Shown: positions 27,078 to 36,758 of the stretch, one piece after another
Position numbering within the stretch: the stretch's first letter is position 1
Layout: each line of letters begins with the position of its first letter
NCBI RefSeq assembly: GCF_030166555.2
Contig: NZ_CP126461.2
Direction: 5' to 3' (one strand)
Origin: Acholeplasma laidlawii_A
GTDB lineage: Bacteria > Bacillota_I > Bacilli_A > Acholeplasmatales > Acholeplasmataceae
DNA length: 64,000 nucleotides
Notes under the pieces: generated by a model
Database searches by the model: none
What the model saw: only the letters and a program-made list of their open reading frames with translations
Told to the model about the DNA's origin: nothing
Position numbers and translations under genes: made by a program

Positions 27078-28289
27078 ATGAATAAAGTTTTTGTTGTAGC
27101 TGCTAAGAGAAGTGCCATTGGATCTTACTTAGGTACATTGTCACAATTGAGTCCGGCAGATTTTGGTTCTCAAGTTTTAAAGCAAACTTTGGAACTGAAT
27201 AACATCAAGCCAGAGTGGGTTGATGAAGTTATTATCGGTAATGTATTACCGGCAGGTCAAAAACAAGGATTACCAAGACAAATCTCTATCAAAGCAGGTA
27301 TTTCTCCTGAAGTACCAGCATATGGTGTAAATATGATTTGTGGTTCTGGTATGAAATCGGTTATCACAGGTGTTGCAAACATTAAAGCTGGTTTTGCAAA
27401 CTTAGTTGTTGCTGGTGGTATTGAATCCATGTCACAAGCACCATATTTAGTACCAGGCACTGTTAGAAATGGTGTTAAAATGGGTAATTTAGAATTAGTT
27501 GACTACATGGTAACGGATGGTCTTTCAGATGCATTTGAAGGTTATCATATGGGTATTACCGCTGAAAACATTGTTGAAAAACATAAATTTACTCGTGAAA
27601 TGCAAGATGATTTTGCATATCACTCACAAGTTAAAGCAAAAGCAGCCCAGGAAATAGGATTATTTGATAAAGAAATCGTTCCAGTAAAAATCCAAACTAG
27701 AAAAGCTGAAATTGTATTTGATAAAGATGAATATATCAACTACACAACAACTAGAGAAAAAATTGCTCAATTACGTCCAGCATTTAAAAAAGATGGTACA
27801 GTAACAGCGGCAAGTTCTTCAGGTATTAATGATGGTGCAAGTTTTATGGTCTTAGCAAGTGAAGCATTTGTAAACGAACATAATTTAAAACCATTAGCAG
27901 AAATAGTTGGTGTTGGTCAAGCAGGTGTTGAACCAAGCGTTATGGGTTTAGGGCCTGTACCTGCAATTAAAAATTCATTAAAACAAGCGAACCTTAAGAT
28001 TAGTGATATCGATACTTTTGAATTGAATGAAGCATTTGCAGCACAAGCATTAGGTGTTGTACGTGAACTTTCCGAAGATTTAGGTATTAAAGAATCAGCA
28101 ATCTTAGATAAAACAAATCCAAATGGGGGTGCGATCGCGTTAGGTCACCCAGTTGGTGCATCAGGAAATAGAATCATGGTTACACTATTACATAATATGT
28201 TAAGAAATGAAAACTATAATATTGGTTTAGCAAGCCTATGTATCGGTGGCGGTATGGGAACATCTGTCATCTTTAAAAAAGTTAAATAA
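27078..28289 (+). CDS. Acetyl-CoA acetyltransferase (thiolase)
   Basis: Thiolase of 403 residues that condenses or cleaves short 3-ketoacyl-CoA. Nucleophilic Cys88 lies in NMICGSGMKSV, the oxyanion Asn in NEAFAAQ, the general base His in GHPVGASG, and the second Cys in LCIGGGMGTS. Length and motifs fit the biosynthetic acetoacetyl-CoA type. It is the first gene of a six-gene operon behind a TetR-controlled promoter. AAGAGG is the ribosome site. Direction of flux cannot be told from sequence. Confidence 0.95.
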   Translation: MNKVFVVAAKRSAIGSYLGTLSQLSPADFGSQVLKQTLELNNIKPEWVDEVIIGNVLPAGQKQGLPRQISIKAGISPEVPAYGVNMICGSGMKSVITGVANIKAGFANLVVAGGIESMSQAPYLVPGTVRNGVKMGNLELVDYMVTDGLSDAFEGYHMGITAENIVEKHKFTREMQDDFAYHSQVKAKAAQEIGLFDKEIVPVKIQTRKAEIVFDKDEYINYTTTREKIAQLRPAFKKDGTVTAASSSGINDGASFMVLASEAFVNEHNLKPLAEIVGVGQAGVEPSVMGLGPVPAIKNSLKQANLKISDIDTFELNEAFAAQALGVVRELSEDLGIKESAILDKTNPNGGAIALGHPVGASGNRIMVTLLHNMLRNENYNIGLASLCIGGGMGTSVIFKKVK

Positions 28290-28303
28290 GGAGAACTATA
28301 GAT

Positions 28304-29026
28304 ATGAAAAAACTAGAAGGTAAAGTTGCAGTTATTACAGGTGGTGCAAAAGGTTTAGGACAAGCAATCGCTTTAGCTTATGCTGAAGAAGGTGCAAAAG
28401 TTATCGCAGGTGATTTAGGTGATTTAACTTATTCTCATCCAAATGTTGAAGGTATGTATTTAAATGTTACTGATGTGACAGGTGTTGAAAAGTTTTACCA
28501 ATCAGTTATTGATAAATATGGTAAAATCGATATTTTAGTAAATAACGCAGGTATTACTAAAGATGCTATGACAAAGAAAATGACTGAAGCACAGTGGGAT
28601 GCAGTTATTGATGTAAACTTAAAAGGTGTATTTAACTTAACTAGATTAGTTGGACCTCAAATGCAAGCGAATGGCTACGGTTCAATCATCAATATTTCAT
28701 CAGTAGTGGGTGTATTTGGTAATATAGGACAAGCAAACTACGCTGCTACAAAAGCAGGTGTCATTGGTTTAACAATGACTTGGGCTAAAGAATTTGCGCT
28801 TAAAGGTGCAAACGTACGTGTAAATGCAATCGCTCCAGGATATATTATGACAGATATTTTAAAAACAGTACCACAAGATTTATTAGACAAATTCGCAGCT
28901 CTAACCATGTTAAATCGTTTAGGTCAACCAGAAGAAATCGCAAAAGTAGCATTGTTCCTAGCTAGTGATGATGCATCATACGTAACTGGTCAAACGATTA
29001 ACGTTAACGGCGGCATGAGATTATAA
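28304..29026 (+). CDS. Short-chain dehydrogenase, 3-oxoacyl reductase type (FabG/PhaB-like)
   Basis: SDR of 240 residues. The cofactor loop is TGGAKGLGQA (residues 12-21), NNAG is at 80-83, and the catalytic Ser133, Tyr146 and Lys150 (YAATK) are present. Acidic Asp37 after the second strand favours NAD(H) rather than NADP(H). With the thiolase next to it, the likely substrate is a 3-ketoacyl-CoA or 3-hydroxyacyl-CoA such as acetoacetyl-CoA or 3-hydroxybutyryl-CoA. AAGGAG precedes the start. Confidence 0.9.
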   Translation: MKKLEGKVAVITGGAKGLGQAIALAYAEEGAKVIAGDLGDLTYSHPNVEGMYLNVTDVTGVEKFYQSVIDKYGKIDILVNNAGITKDAMTKKMTEAQWDAVIDVNLKGVFNLTRLVGPQMQANGYGSIINISSVVGVFGNIGQANYAATKAGVIGLTMTWAKEFALKGANVRVNAIAPGYIMTDILKTVPQDLLDKFAALTMLNRLGQPEEIAKVALFLASDDASYVTGQTINVNGGMRL

Positions 29027-29046
29027 TTAAACAAGAGGTGAAGGAC

Positions 29047-30081
29047 ATGAAAGATCACGTTGGAATCGTTGGAACAGGAATTTATTTACCTAAAGATAGA
29101 ATGACTGCTAAAGAAATATCTGATAAAACAAATGGTGTTTGTACAGAAGAGGCAGTTATCGAAAAATTGGGTATTAAATCTAAAGTAGTACCTTCATCAA
29201 GCTTAAGCGATGGCACCCAGGAAATGGGTGCTTTAGCCGCACTTGATGCTCTAAAAAACACAGGGATTAACCCACTTGATATTGATGTCATTCTAAGTGT
29301 TTCTGAAGAATGGAAAGAATACCCACTTACCACATCGGCACTATATGTACAAGATAGAATTGGTGCAGTAAATGCTTGGGGTATTGACGTTCAAAATAGA
29401 TGCTGTACAACCGTATCTGCACTTAAAATGGCAAAAGACATGTTATTGGCTGACCCAGAAGTCCATGTAATTATGGTGGTTGGTGGTTATCGTAATGGTG
29501 ACTTTGTCGATTACACAGATAAAAATATGTCTATGATGTTTAATCTAGGTGCTGGTGGTGGTGCGATTATTTTAAAGAAAAACTATGGTAAAAACCTACT
29601 TTTAGGTAGCCATATGATTTCTGATGGTTCATTATCGCGTACAGCTGGTGTTGAAATTGGTGGTATAATAAACCCAATTACTAAAGAAAATATGGATGAA
29701 GCAAAACATTCATTAAGACTACTAGATCCAGTTAAAATGAAAAATAGACTAAACGATGTCTCTATGCCTAATTGGTATAAATGTATCGATGAATCCTTAA
29801 GAAAATCTAATCTTGAAAGAAAAGACATTGATTTCTTAAATATTTTACATATCAAACGTAGCGGACACTTATCTATGCTAAGTGAGTTAGGATTAACAGA
29901 AGACCGAACTATTTACTTAGAAGATTATGGTCATATTGGACAAATCGACCAAATTTTAACACTACACTTAGCTTTAGAACAAGGTAAAGTTAAAGATGGT
30001 ACAGTGATGGCTATGATTGCAGCTGGTATTGGTTATGTATGGGCAGCAAATATTATTCAATGGGGACCAATGAAATCCTAA
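29047..30081 (+). CDS. KAS III-like (FabH superfamily) condensing enzyme, atypical
   Basis: Thiolase-fold enzyme of 344 residues. The nucleophile aligns as Cys119 (DVQNRCCTTVSAL), and a His lies in ILHIKRSGH. The Asn of the FabH Cys-His-Asn triad, normally in YGNTS, is replaced by His (EDYGHIGQID), so it is not a standard FabH. It may condense, cleave or hydrolyse acyl-CoA; I cannot tell which. ATG 29047 has AGAGGTG upstream and is preferred to GTG 29038. It lies between the SDR and the CoA-transferase genes. Confidence 0.8.
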   Translation: MKDHVGIVGTGIYLPKDRMTAKEISDKTNGVCTEEAVIEKLGIKSKVVPSSSLSDGTQEMGALAALDALKNTGINPLDIDVILSVSEEWKEYPLTTSALYVQDRIGAVNAWGIDVQNRCCTTVSALKMAKDMLLADPEVHVIMVVGGYRNGDFVDYTDKNMSMMFNLGAGGGAIILKKNYGKNLLLGSHMISDGSLSRTAGVEIGGIINPITKENMDEAKHSLRLLDPVKMKNRLNDVSMPNWYKCIDESLRKSNLERKDIDFLNILHIKRSGHLSMLSELGLTEDRTIYLEDYGHIGQIDQILTLHLALEQGKVKDGTVMAMIAAGIGYVWAANIIQWGPMKS

Positions 30082-30100
30082 TAAAAAGGAGATTTATACT

Positions 30101-31426
30101 ATGTACAAAGACAAGTTAATCACTGCAAAAGAAGCTGTGAAACTTATCAAACCAAATGATCATATTGTAGTTGGAATGACGGCAGCTGAGCCTCAACTAT
30201 TTATGAATGAGTTACACACAATCGCGGATAACATTTCAAAGGTAACAGTGTCAAACTGTCTACCTATTTTAGAAGCAGAATTTTTTACAAATGTTCAATA
30301 TAAAGACAAATTTTATGTTGCGGGTTGGTTTTATACCAATACTTTAAGACGTGTTCAAAAAAACGGTAATATTTCATTTATACCAAATCACTTACACTTA
30401 GCAGGTAAAAAAAGATTTCAACACTTAAAACCTAATGTGTTTGTTATGACAACATCAATGACAGATGAGCATGGATTTGTATCATTATCTGTTGGTAACG
30501 TTTATGAACGTGATGCAATCGATCAAGCTGATCTTGTCATTATTGAAGTGAACCCAAATTTTCCAAGAACATTTGGTGATAATAACGTTCATTTAAGAGA
30601 AGTAGATTATGTGATTGAATCCAGTTACCCAATTCCTTCTATTCCAGATTTAGAGCCAAATGATAAGGATAGAGTCATTGGTAACTTAATTGCTGAAAAA
30701 ATTAATAATGGAGACACCATTCAAATTGGTATTGGTGGTATTCCAAACGCTGTAGCAAGCGCACTTATGGGTAAAAAAGATTTAGGTATCCATACTGAAA
30801 TGTTTACTACAGGTATCATGAAACTTATTAAAGCAGGTGTTGCAAATGGTGCTAGAAAAAATTACATGCCTCATAAACATGTGGCCGCCTTTGAATATGG
30901 CACACCAGAATTATATGAATTTTTAAATAACAACCCAAGTATTTACTTTATGCGTGGTGTTCATGCAAATGACCCATACATCATCGGTAAGAACGATAAC
31001 CAAGTGAGTATTAACACAACCCTAGAAGTTGATTTAACTGGGCAATGTGCATCTGAATCCATTGGACCTGTTCAATTTTCAGGTACAGGTGGTCAATCAG
31101 ATACAGCTGTAGGTGCTCAAAATTCTAAAAATGGTCGTTCATTTATCGCTTTATACTCAACTGCAATGGTTAAAAACCCAGAAACAGGAGCGCGTGAAGA
31201 AATATCAAAAATTGTACCGATGCTTAAACAAGGTGCAGCTGTATCCTTATCAAGAAATGATGTGGATTATGTTGTAACAGAGTATGGTATGGTATCACTT
31301 CGTGGCACAACCATTCAAGAAAGAGCAAAATTACTCATCTCCATCGCACATCCTAAATTTAGAGAACAATTACTAAAAGAAGCTAAAGAATTAATGTACA
31401 TTGGTCAAGATTATGAGCTACTTTAA
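30101..31426 (+). CDS. Acetyl-CoA hydrolase/transferase family CoA-transferase
   Basis: A 441-residue class I CoA-transferase of the 4-hydroxybutyrate/butyryl-CoA:acetate type. The catalytic Glu is in LGIHTEMFTTG (about residue 234). IGIGGIPNAVASAL and FSGTGGQSDTAVGA are the other conserved blocks. It would swap CoA between acetate and a short acyl chain such as butyrate, 3-hydroxybutyrate or a branched acid, which lets the cell capture energy through acetyl-CoA and ackA. AAAAGGAG precedes the start, and the end overlaps the hydrolase gene. Confidence 0.9.
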   Translation: MYKDKLITAKEAVKLIKPNDHIVVGMTAAEPQLFMNELHTIADNISKVTVSNCLPILEAEFFTNVQYKDKFYVAGWFYTNTLRRVQKNGNISFIPNHLHLAGKKRFQHLKPNVFVMTTSMTDEHGFVSLSVGNVYERDAIDQADLVIIEVNPNFPRTFGDNNVHLREVDYVIESSYPIPSIPDLEPNDKDRVIGNLIAEKINNGDTIQIGIGGIPNAVASALMGKKDLGIHTEMFTTGIMKLIKAGVANGARKNYMPHKHVAAFEYGTPELYEFLNNNPSIYFMRGVHANDPYIIGKNDNQVSINTTLEVDLTGQCASESIGPVQFSGTGGQSDTAVGAQNSKNGRSFIALYSTAMVKNPETGAREEISKIVPMLKQGAAVSLSRNDVDYVVTEYGMVSLRGTTIQERAKLLISIAHPKFREQLLKEAKELMYIGQDYELL

Positions 31427-32231
31427 TTATTTAGGTAAAAATATATATTACGATGTTGCAGGAAGTGGGAACCCGGTTGTTATTTTAAATGGCATCATGA
31501 TGTCTACTAAAAGTTGGGAACCTTTTAAAGAAAGTTTAAGTGAACACTTTCAATTTATTAGGGTAGACTTTTTAGATCAAGGACAAAGTGATTCTTATGA
31601 AACAAACTATACTCAAAGTGTTCAAGTAGAATTAGTTAAAGCATTATTAGATCACCTAGATATTCAAAAGGTACATCTAGTAGGTATTAGTTATGGCGGT
31701 GAAGTTGCCTTACAGTTTGCAATTAAATATGGTCATTATCTAGATAGATTGATAGTGTATAACTCAGTAGCTTATACAACTTATACACTAGCTGAAACTG
31801 GACATCTTTGGAATCAATATGCTAAGGAAAAAGATGCACATAAATACTATGAAGCAACTATTCCTGTAATTTATTCTAAAGATTTTAATAAAGCAAAACA
31901 AGAATGGATGGCAGCTAGAAAGAAATTCTTAACAGAAAATACTTTTAGAGATGAGTAATTCTTAAACCGAATGATAAGACTAACAAATTCTGCTGAAAGC
32001 TATGATGTAAGACATGAAATTGAAAATATCAAAGTGCCGGTTATGATTGTAGGTGCAGAAGAAGATTATTTAACGCCACTAGTTCATCAAAGAATTTTAA
32101 ATAATAATTTACCAAACTCTAGACTTGTGATACTACCAGGTGTTGGCCATGCTTCCATGTATGAGGTACCTGAAGTATTTACGACAATATTAATTGGATT
32201 TTTAAAGACTAAATTAGAATTTACGATATAA
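31413..32231 (+). pseudogene. Alpha/beta hydrolase interrupted by one in-frame TAA
   Basis: A single frame encodes a typical hydrolase of about 271 codons but has TAA at 31956-31958. The first part holds the nucleophile elbow GISYGG, the second the Asp (GAEEDYLTP) and His (GVGHASMYE) of the triad, so neither part alone should work. No other damage is visible, so the stop is recent, read through, or an error. The start ATG 31413 overlaps the CoA-transferase by 14 bases. Confidence 0.8.
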
Positions 32232-32249
32232 CACTAGGAGGGGATATTA

Positions 32250-33134
32250 GTGAAATTAAAACAAGTTGAACTTAAAAATGGTGAAACCATAAGCTATTAT
32301 GAACAAGGAGATTCCAAGGAGACTTTACTGCTGATTCATGGTAATACATCCTCAGCGATATTCTTTGAACCATTAATGCAAACATTACCAAAAAACCAAA
32401 GTGTAATTGCACCTGATTTAAGAGGTTTTGGTAATTCAAGTTATAAAAAAAATATTGAAAATTTATCAGATTTTGCCGAAGATATAAAGTTATTACTAGA
32501 GCAATTAGGATTAAATTGCGTTAGTATAGTAGGATGGTCTTTAGGTGGTGCGATTGCAATGGAATTTGCATCTACTTATCCAAACATGGTAAGTAATCTC
32601 GTTTTATTGTCAACAGGATCACCTAAAGGATATCCTGTATTTAAAAAGGATGAAAAAGGGCAACCAATGATTCCTCATGTATACAAGAAAAAAGAAGACA
32701 TGGCGCTTGATCCTGTTCAAGTCTTACCACTTCTTAATATTTATGAAACAAAAAATAGTCAAATGCTTTCAACCATCTATAACTATGTCATCTATACAGG
32801 ACATAAAAAACCTGACAATGATACAAATCTAAAATGGATGGATGAAGCAGTTAAACAAAGAAACTTAGTGGATGTAGACTGGGCACTAGCAAATTTCAAT
32901 ATTTCTAATGAACCAAGTTTATACCAATTAGGTAATAATAAACTATCAAACCTAAAAGCTAATACATTGATTATTTGGGGCGACAAGGATGTTACAGTAC
33001 CGAAAATTATGTTTGATGAAACTGTTAGGTTACTACCAGAAGCTACTGTATTAGTATATGAAAATGCAGGTCATTCAATAATAGTAGATGAAACTGAGAA
33101 ATTAGCAATCGATATTGTTCATTTCATCTCCTAG
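32250..33134 (+). CDS. Alpha/beta hydrolase
   Basis: Intact 294-residue hydrolase. The oxyanion HGNTSS motif, the nucleophile elbow GWSLGG, Asp in IWGDKDVTVP and His in NAGHSIIVDE form a complete site. GTG start with a strong AGGAGGGG 9 bases upstream. Last gene of the operon that begins with the thiolase; it may hydrolyse the ester or thioester that feeds the pathway. It resembles the broken gene before it in fold only. Confidence 0.88.
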   Translation: MKLKQVELKNGETISYYEQGDSKETLLLIHGNTSSAIFFEPLMQTLPKNQSVIAPDLRGFGNSSYKKNIENLSDFAEDIKLLLEQLGLNCVSIVGWSLGGAIAMEFASTYPNMVSNLVLLSTGSPKGYPVFKKDEKGQPMIPHVYKKKEDMALDPVQVLPLLNIYETKNSQMLSTIYNYVIYTGHKKPDNDTNLKWMDEAVKQRNLVDVDWALANFNISNEPSLYQLGNNKLSNLKANTLIIWGDKDVTVPKIMFDETVRLLPEATVLVYENAGHSIIVDETEKLAIDIVHFIS

Positions 33135-33273
33135 TCTTGATTTTTATTCATGAGTAGAGTTATGTCGTTGACATAACTCTATTTTCATAAATTAAGGCAT
33201 ACTTATGACCATAATAACTCATATTTTTGGGTTTGACTTAAGTACATGTTATAATAATTTTGAAGGTGAAATT

Positions 33274-34638
33274 ATGCAACAAAAAATTAGATTAAATGAT
33301 ATTTTAGAAATTGATGTAAAGCGTATGGGTATTAATGGTGAGGGCATAGGTTACTATGAACGACTTGCTATTTTTATTGATAATGCACTACCTGGAGAAA
33401 AAGTCTTAGCTCAAATTACAGAAGTTTATCCTAATAGAGCGACTGCTAAAGTACTACAAACATTAGAAAAGAGTCCAAATAGGGTAAAACCTTTATGTCC
33501 TGTTTATGATGCATGTGGTGGTTGTCAGGTACAACATTTTGATTATAATGCAATGCTTGATCAAAAAAAGGATATCATTAAAAAAGCCTTAGATAGATAT
33601 GTCAAACGTTATGATGCACATATTATTTCAGACACAATTGGTATGGATAATCCTAAAAATTATAGAAATAAAGCATCACTACCTTTAAGACTAATAGATA
33701 ATAAAAACCGTTTTGGTATGTTTGCTAGAAACTCTAATGCTTTTGTTCCTATTAATACATGTGGTGTTCAACATACTAAAATTAATGACATCTTTACAAC
33801 TATGACAAGTCTCATGGATAGATATCACATTGATGCATATGACCCGGTACTACAAACTGGTATCATTTCACATGCTATTGTTAGAATTACAGAAAACTTA
33901 AATGAAGTACAAGTTACATTTATTTTACCTAAAGCATTTGATGGTTTAGATAATCTACTTCATGAACTAGTGAAGCTACATCCGGAAATCATGTCTATAT
34001 ATAAAGTAATTAACCCAGATGTTAGACAAAGTTATTTTACTGAAGATATCCATTTAATCTATGGTAAAGAAATGATAGAAGAACAACTAGGTGGACATAC
34101 ATTTAGTCTATCACCTGATGCTTTCTTCCAACTAAACACCTCACAAGCAGATAAATTCTATAATGAAATGAAGCGACTAGCACAAATTAAGCCAACTGAA
34201 ATTGTAGTTGATGCGTATGCTGGTATCGCACCAATTTCACACTATATTGGTCAAGATGCTAAACATATTTATGCGATTGAAATTAATGAAGATGCGGTGA
34301 AGTCTGCAAAAATATCACTGGACCAAAATCATATTGATAATGTGACTGTGATTGAAAATAATTTTGAAGATGCGCTAGATAATTTAAAAGATATAAAAAT
34401 TGATGTCATGTTATTTGATCCTCCACGTAGTGGACTAGGTGAAGATGTTATTCAAACCATTTTAAAATATAAACCTAAACGATTAGTCTATGGTTCATGT
34501 AACCCATCGACACTTGCAAAGGATTTATCACTTTTATTAAAGGATTATGATCTTAAACACATTACCCCGATTGATATGTTTCCGTATACGAGTTTGGTGG
34601 AGAGTATCACATTTCTTGAATTAAAAACGGCTTTGTAA
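33274..34638 (+). CDS. 23S rRNA (uracil-C5)-methyltransferase, RlmCD type; integration target
   Basis: SAM-dependent rRNA methyltransferase of 454 residues. The N-terminal TRAM domain (about 5-62) is followed by Fe-S cysteines C75, C81 and C84 (CPVYDACGGC) and a further Cys in NTCGVQH. The catalytic Cys lies in YGSCNPSTLAKD, SAM site in VDAYAGIAPIS. ATG 33274 has GAAGGTGA upstream; the longer frame from 33205 is rejected. Its last 45 bases are repeated at 53475 and 55848, showing that mobile elements insert in its 3' end and restore the reading frame. A paralogue lies at 62184. Confidence 0.92.
   Translation: MQQKIRLNDILEIDVKRMGINGEGIGYYERLAIFIDNALPGEKVLAQITEVYPNRATAKVLQTLEKSPNRVKPLCPVYDACGGCQVQHFDYNAMLDQKKDIIKKALDRYVKRYDAHIISDTIGMDNPKNYRNKASLPLRLIDNKNRFGMFARNSNAFVPINTCGVQHTKINDIFTTMTSLMDRYHIDAYDPVLQTGIISHAIVRITENLNEVQVTFILPKAFDGLDNLLHELVKLHPEIMSIYKVINPDVRQSYFTEDIHLIYGKEMIEEQLGGHTFSLSPDAFFQLNTSQADKFYNEMKRLAQIKPTEIVVDAYAGIAPISHYIGQDAKHIYAIEINEDAVKSAKISLDQNHIDNVTVIENNFEDALDNLKDIKIDVMLFDPPRSGLGEDVIQTILKYKPKRLVYGSCNPSTLAKDLSLLLKDYDLKHITPIDMFPYTSLVESITFLELKTAL
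34594..34638 (+). repeat. attL-type copy of the rlmCD 3' end
   Basis: Starts TTGGTGGAGAGTATCACATT and runs to the stop codon, encoding LVESITFLELKTAL. It differs by one base from the copy at 53475. This marks the left junction of the inserted elements. Confidence 0.8.
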
Positions 34639-34681
34639 GGCTATCAAAGGTATGTAGTAAAATAACAAAATATAAGATATA

Positions 34682-34712
34682 GGCTGGAAATTCATATTTT
34701 CCAGACTTTTTT
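34682..34712. terminator. Terminator between rlmCD and the recombinase
   Basis: CTGGAAA (34684-34690) pairs with TTTCCAG (34698-34704), followed by a T run. Homologous hairpins follow the other two att copies at 53563 and 55936, so it belongs to the element end. Confidence 0.7.
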
Positions 34713-34810
34713 CATTTTACCGATTTTCTTAAGTACAGGGGGTAGTGTGTGGAAACATGTAACTCAAGGTAGGGTTGAGTGTGTTGCGTGATTAGGGTAT
34801 TTTTAATAGG

Positions 34811-36529
34811 TTATGGAACAATAACCTTAAATTTCATTTTTATTGGGTAAATTGGATCATCAAATGTTCCTCCAGTAATTGGTGGGTGTGATAATAACTT
34901 ATCAATGTTTTCTGCAAACATTTTATCGGTGTGGGTTCTATTTGATATCATGCAGAATACAATCTCATCGGGACCAATAGAAATGATTTTCTGAATGAAT
35001 GATTTGATGAGATTGATGGTTAGGATTTTGATACCGTCTTTGTTTTCTTTCAATATCTTGTTAATGGTATCTAATCTTTCTTTGGCTTCATGGCTTTTGA
35101 TGAATGAATCTTCCATTTTCTTTAACTCGTTTTTATAAACAATCAATTGATCATTAACTTCGGATAGTTTTTTATTAAACACATCTTGAGGAATTGGAGT
35201 CTTCAAATGAAGGTCAATCAATGATTCAATCTCGTTTTCTATAGCAATAATTAGTTCACGTTTTTCTATGAGTGAGTCTTCAGCGGCACCAACTGAAATT
35301 GCATTATTTGTAATTCTAAATAACAAATCAATAAAAGAAGTGTCCTGCATGAACAATGAATCGATCACGTGCGCCGTTGTTCGCTCCACAGCGGCGTTTG
35401 TTAGGGCTTTGGCATCACAGTTGCCTTTGCCTTCCAAATAGCCGCCACACTGCAACATCACCTTTTGTGCTGGGGTGCCATAATTCCAATAACGTCTTTT
35501 GAGTGATCTGCCACAATGTGCACATACCACCATAGATGAAAGCGGGTATCTATTGTTGTATTTGGTTGAGTCTTTATTCGCACCCAACTTGCTATCGGCT
35601 CTATCTTTTCTAATATGTTGCGCAAGTTCAAATGTCTTTCGATCAATGATTGCTTCATGATTATCTTTGGAGTAATACTTTGGTGCAATATCAATGTTTC
35701 TTACCTTCCGATGTGATAAGAAATCGAGTGTTATTGTCTTTTGCTGTTCAAGGTCTCCTACATACTTTTCATTCTTTAGTATCTTGATGACTGTTGCTTG
35801 CCGCCAGATGGTTTTATTCGCACCAGTCTTTAATCCTTTTTCCATTAGACGCTTACATATTTCTTGTGGTCCAATACCTTTGGTATAGAGACTAAAGATT
35901 AATTTAACAGTTTCAGCTTCTTCAGGAACGATTATAAGATTGCCACCTTTTTTATCTTTGGTGTAACCTAAAAGTCTTGAATGATTAATAATTGGCACGC
36001 CGTCTCTGAATCTTTTTCTCACACTCCACTTAACATTTTCTGATATGGATCTTGCTTCCTCCTGGGCGAATGTTGCAAGCATCGTTAAAATCACTTCAGT
36101 ATTATTGTCAAAACTCCATAGATTATCCTTTTCAAAAAAGACTTCAACACCGTAACTCTTAAGTTCTCTAATGTGCTGTAAGCAATCAACTGTGTTTCTT
36201 GCAAATCTGGAAATTGATTTGACTAAAATTAAATCGAGTTTATCATATTTAGCATCTGATATCATTCGATTGAATTCGACTCTGCGTTTAGTGGAAGTTC
36301 CACTGATGCCTTCATCTGCATACATACCACAAAATTCCCATTTGTCATTATTATTGATTTTTGTAGTGTACTCATCAATTTGTGCAGCATATGAAGTTTT
36401 TTGTTCGTTGTTATCAGTCGAAACTCTAGCATATGCACATACACGTCTTTTTATTGGAACTGACGGATTATCCTTGTTAAACTGTAGTTTGTTTTTGGGT
36501 TGAATAATACTTACTTTTCTTTCATCCAT
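34811..36529 (-). CDS. Large serine recombinase (integrase)
   Basis: Site-specific integrase of 572 residues. The resolvase domain begins CAYARVSTDNNEQ with the nucleophilic Ser, then LILVKSISRFARN and EEARSISENVKW. The Recombinase domain (about 180-290), a zinc ribbon (VVCAHCGRS and LQCGG) and a coiled-coil region (about 390-500) follow. I start at 36529 because AAGGAGG lies 8 bases upstream; the longer frame is rejected. It lies directly beside the left att copy, as expected for the enzyme that inserted the element. Confidence 0.93.
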   Translation of the reverse strand: MDERKVSIIQPKNKLQFNKDNPSVPIKRRVCAYARVSTDNNEQKTSYAAQIDEYTTKINNNDKWEFCGMYADEGISGTSTKRRVEFNRMISDAKYDKLDLILVKSISRFARNTVDCLQHIRELKSYGVEVFFEKDNLWSFDNNTEVILTMLATFAQEEARSISENVKWSVRKRFRDGVPIINHSRLLGYTKDKKGGNLIIVPEEAETVKLIFSLYTKGIGPQEICKRLMEKGLKTGANKTIWRQATVIKILKNEKYVGDLEQQKTITLDFLSHRKVRNIDIAPKYYSKDNHEAIIDRKTFELAQHIRKDRADSKLGANKDSTKYNNRYPLSSMVVCAHCGRSLKRRYWNYGTPAQKVMLQCGGYLEGKGNCDAKALTNAAVERTTAHVIDSLFMQDTSFIDLLFRITNNAISVGAAEDSLIEKRELIIAIENEIESLIDLHLKTPIPQDVFNKKLSEVNDQLIVYKNELKKMEDSFIKSHEAKERLDTINKILKENKDGIKILTINLIKSFIQKIISIGPDEIVFCMISNRTHTDKMFAENIDKLLSHPPITGGTFDDPIYPIKMKFKVIVP

Positions 36530-36588
36530 AAAAATTCCTCCTTCTTGGTTAGTACCATATATCACTTATAAAGCAACGATTATCAAGT

Positions 36589-36758
36589 CTATTGTTGATC
36601 AAACTGCTTTATTGTTGCGTCAATGCCTAATACTTCTTGCAAATCGTTAACAATTTGTCATATTCTGCATCGGTAATCAGTCCCTTTTCATAAAAGATGT
36701 TTAAAAAGGCGATTGGGGCAAAATACTTAATGTCATTTGGCATTTTAAATTTATCCGT
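36589..36758 (-). pseudogene. Decayed small recombinase-associated gene (SHOCT-like)
   Basis: Comparing this with the second copy near 54.5 kb rebuilds a 56-codon gene. Its product would hold KGLITDAEYDKI and end IKQFDQQ, resembling a short SHOCT-type helix pair. Here the start ATG has become ACG (36756-36758) and one A is missing near 36645, giving an early TAG. AAAGGA lies in the right place as ribosome site. An internal ATG could still give a 38-residue product (36627-36743). It sits just upstream of the recombinase on the same strand. Confidence 0.55.

Noticed and set aside
35694..36503. + strand open frames across the recombinase gene
   Set aside because: They are antisense to a gene with clear serine-recombinase motifs and have no ribosome sites.
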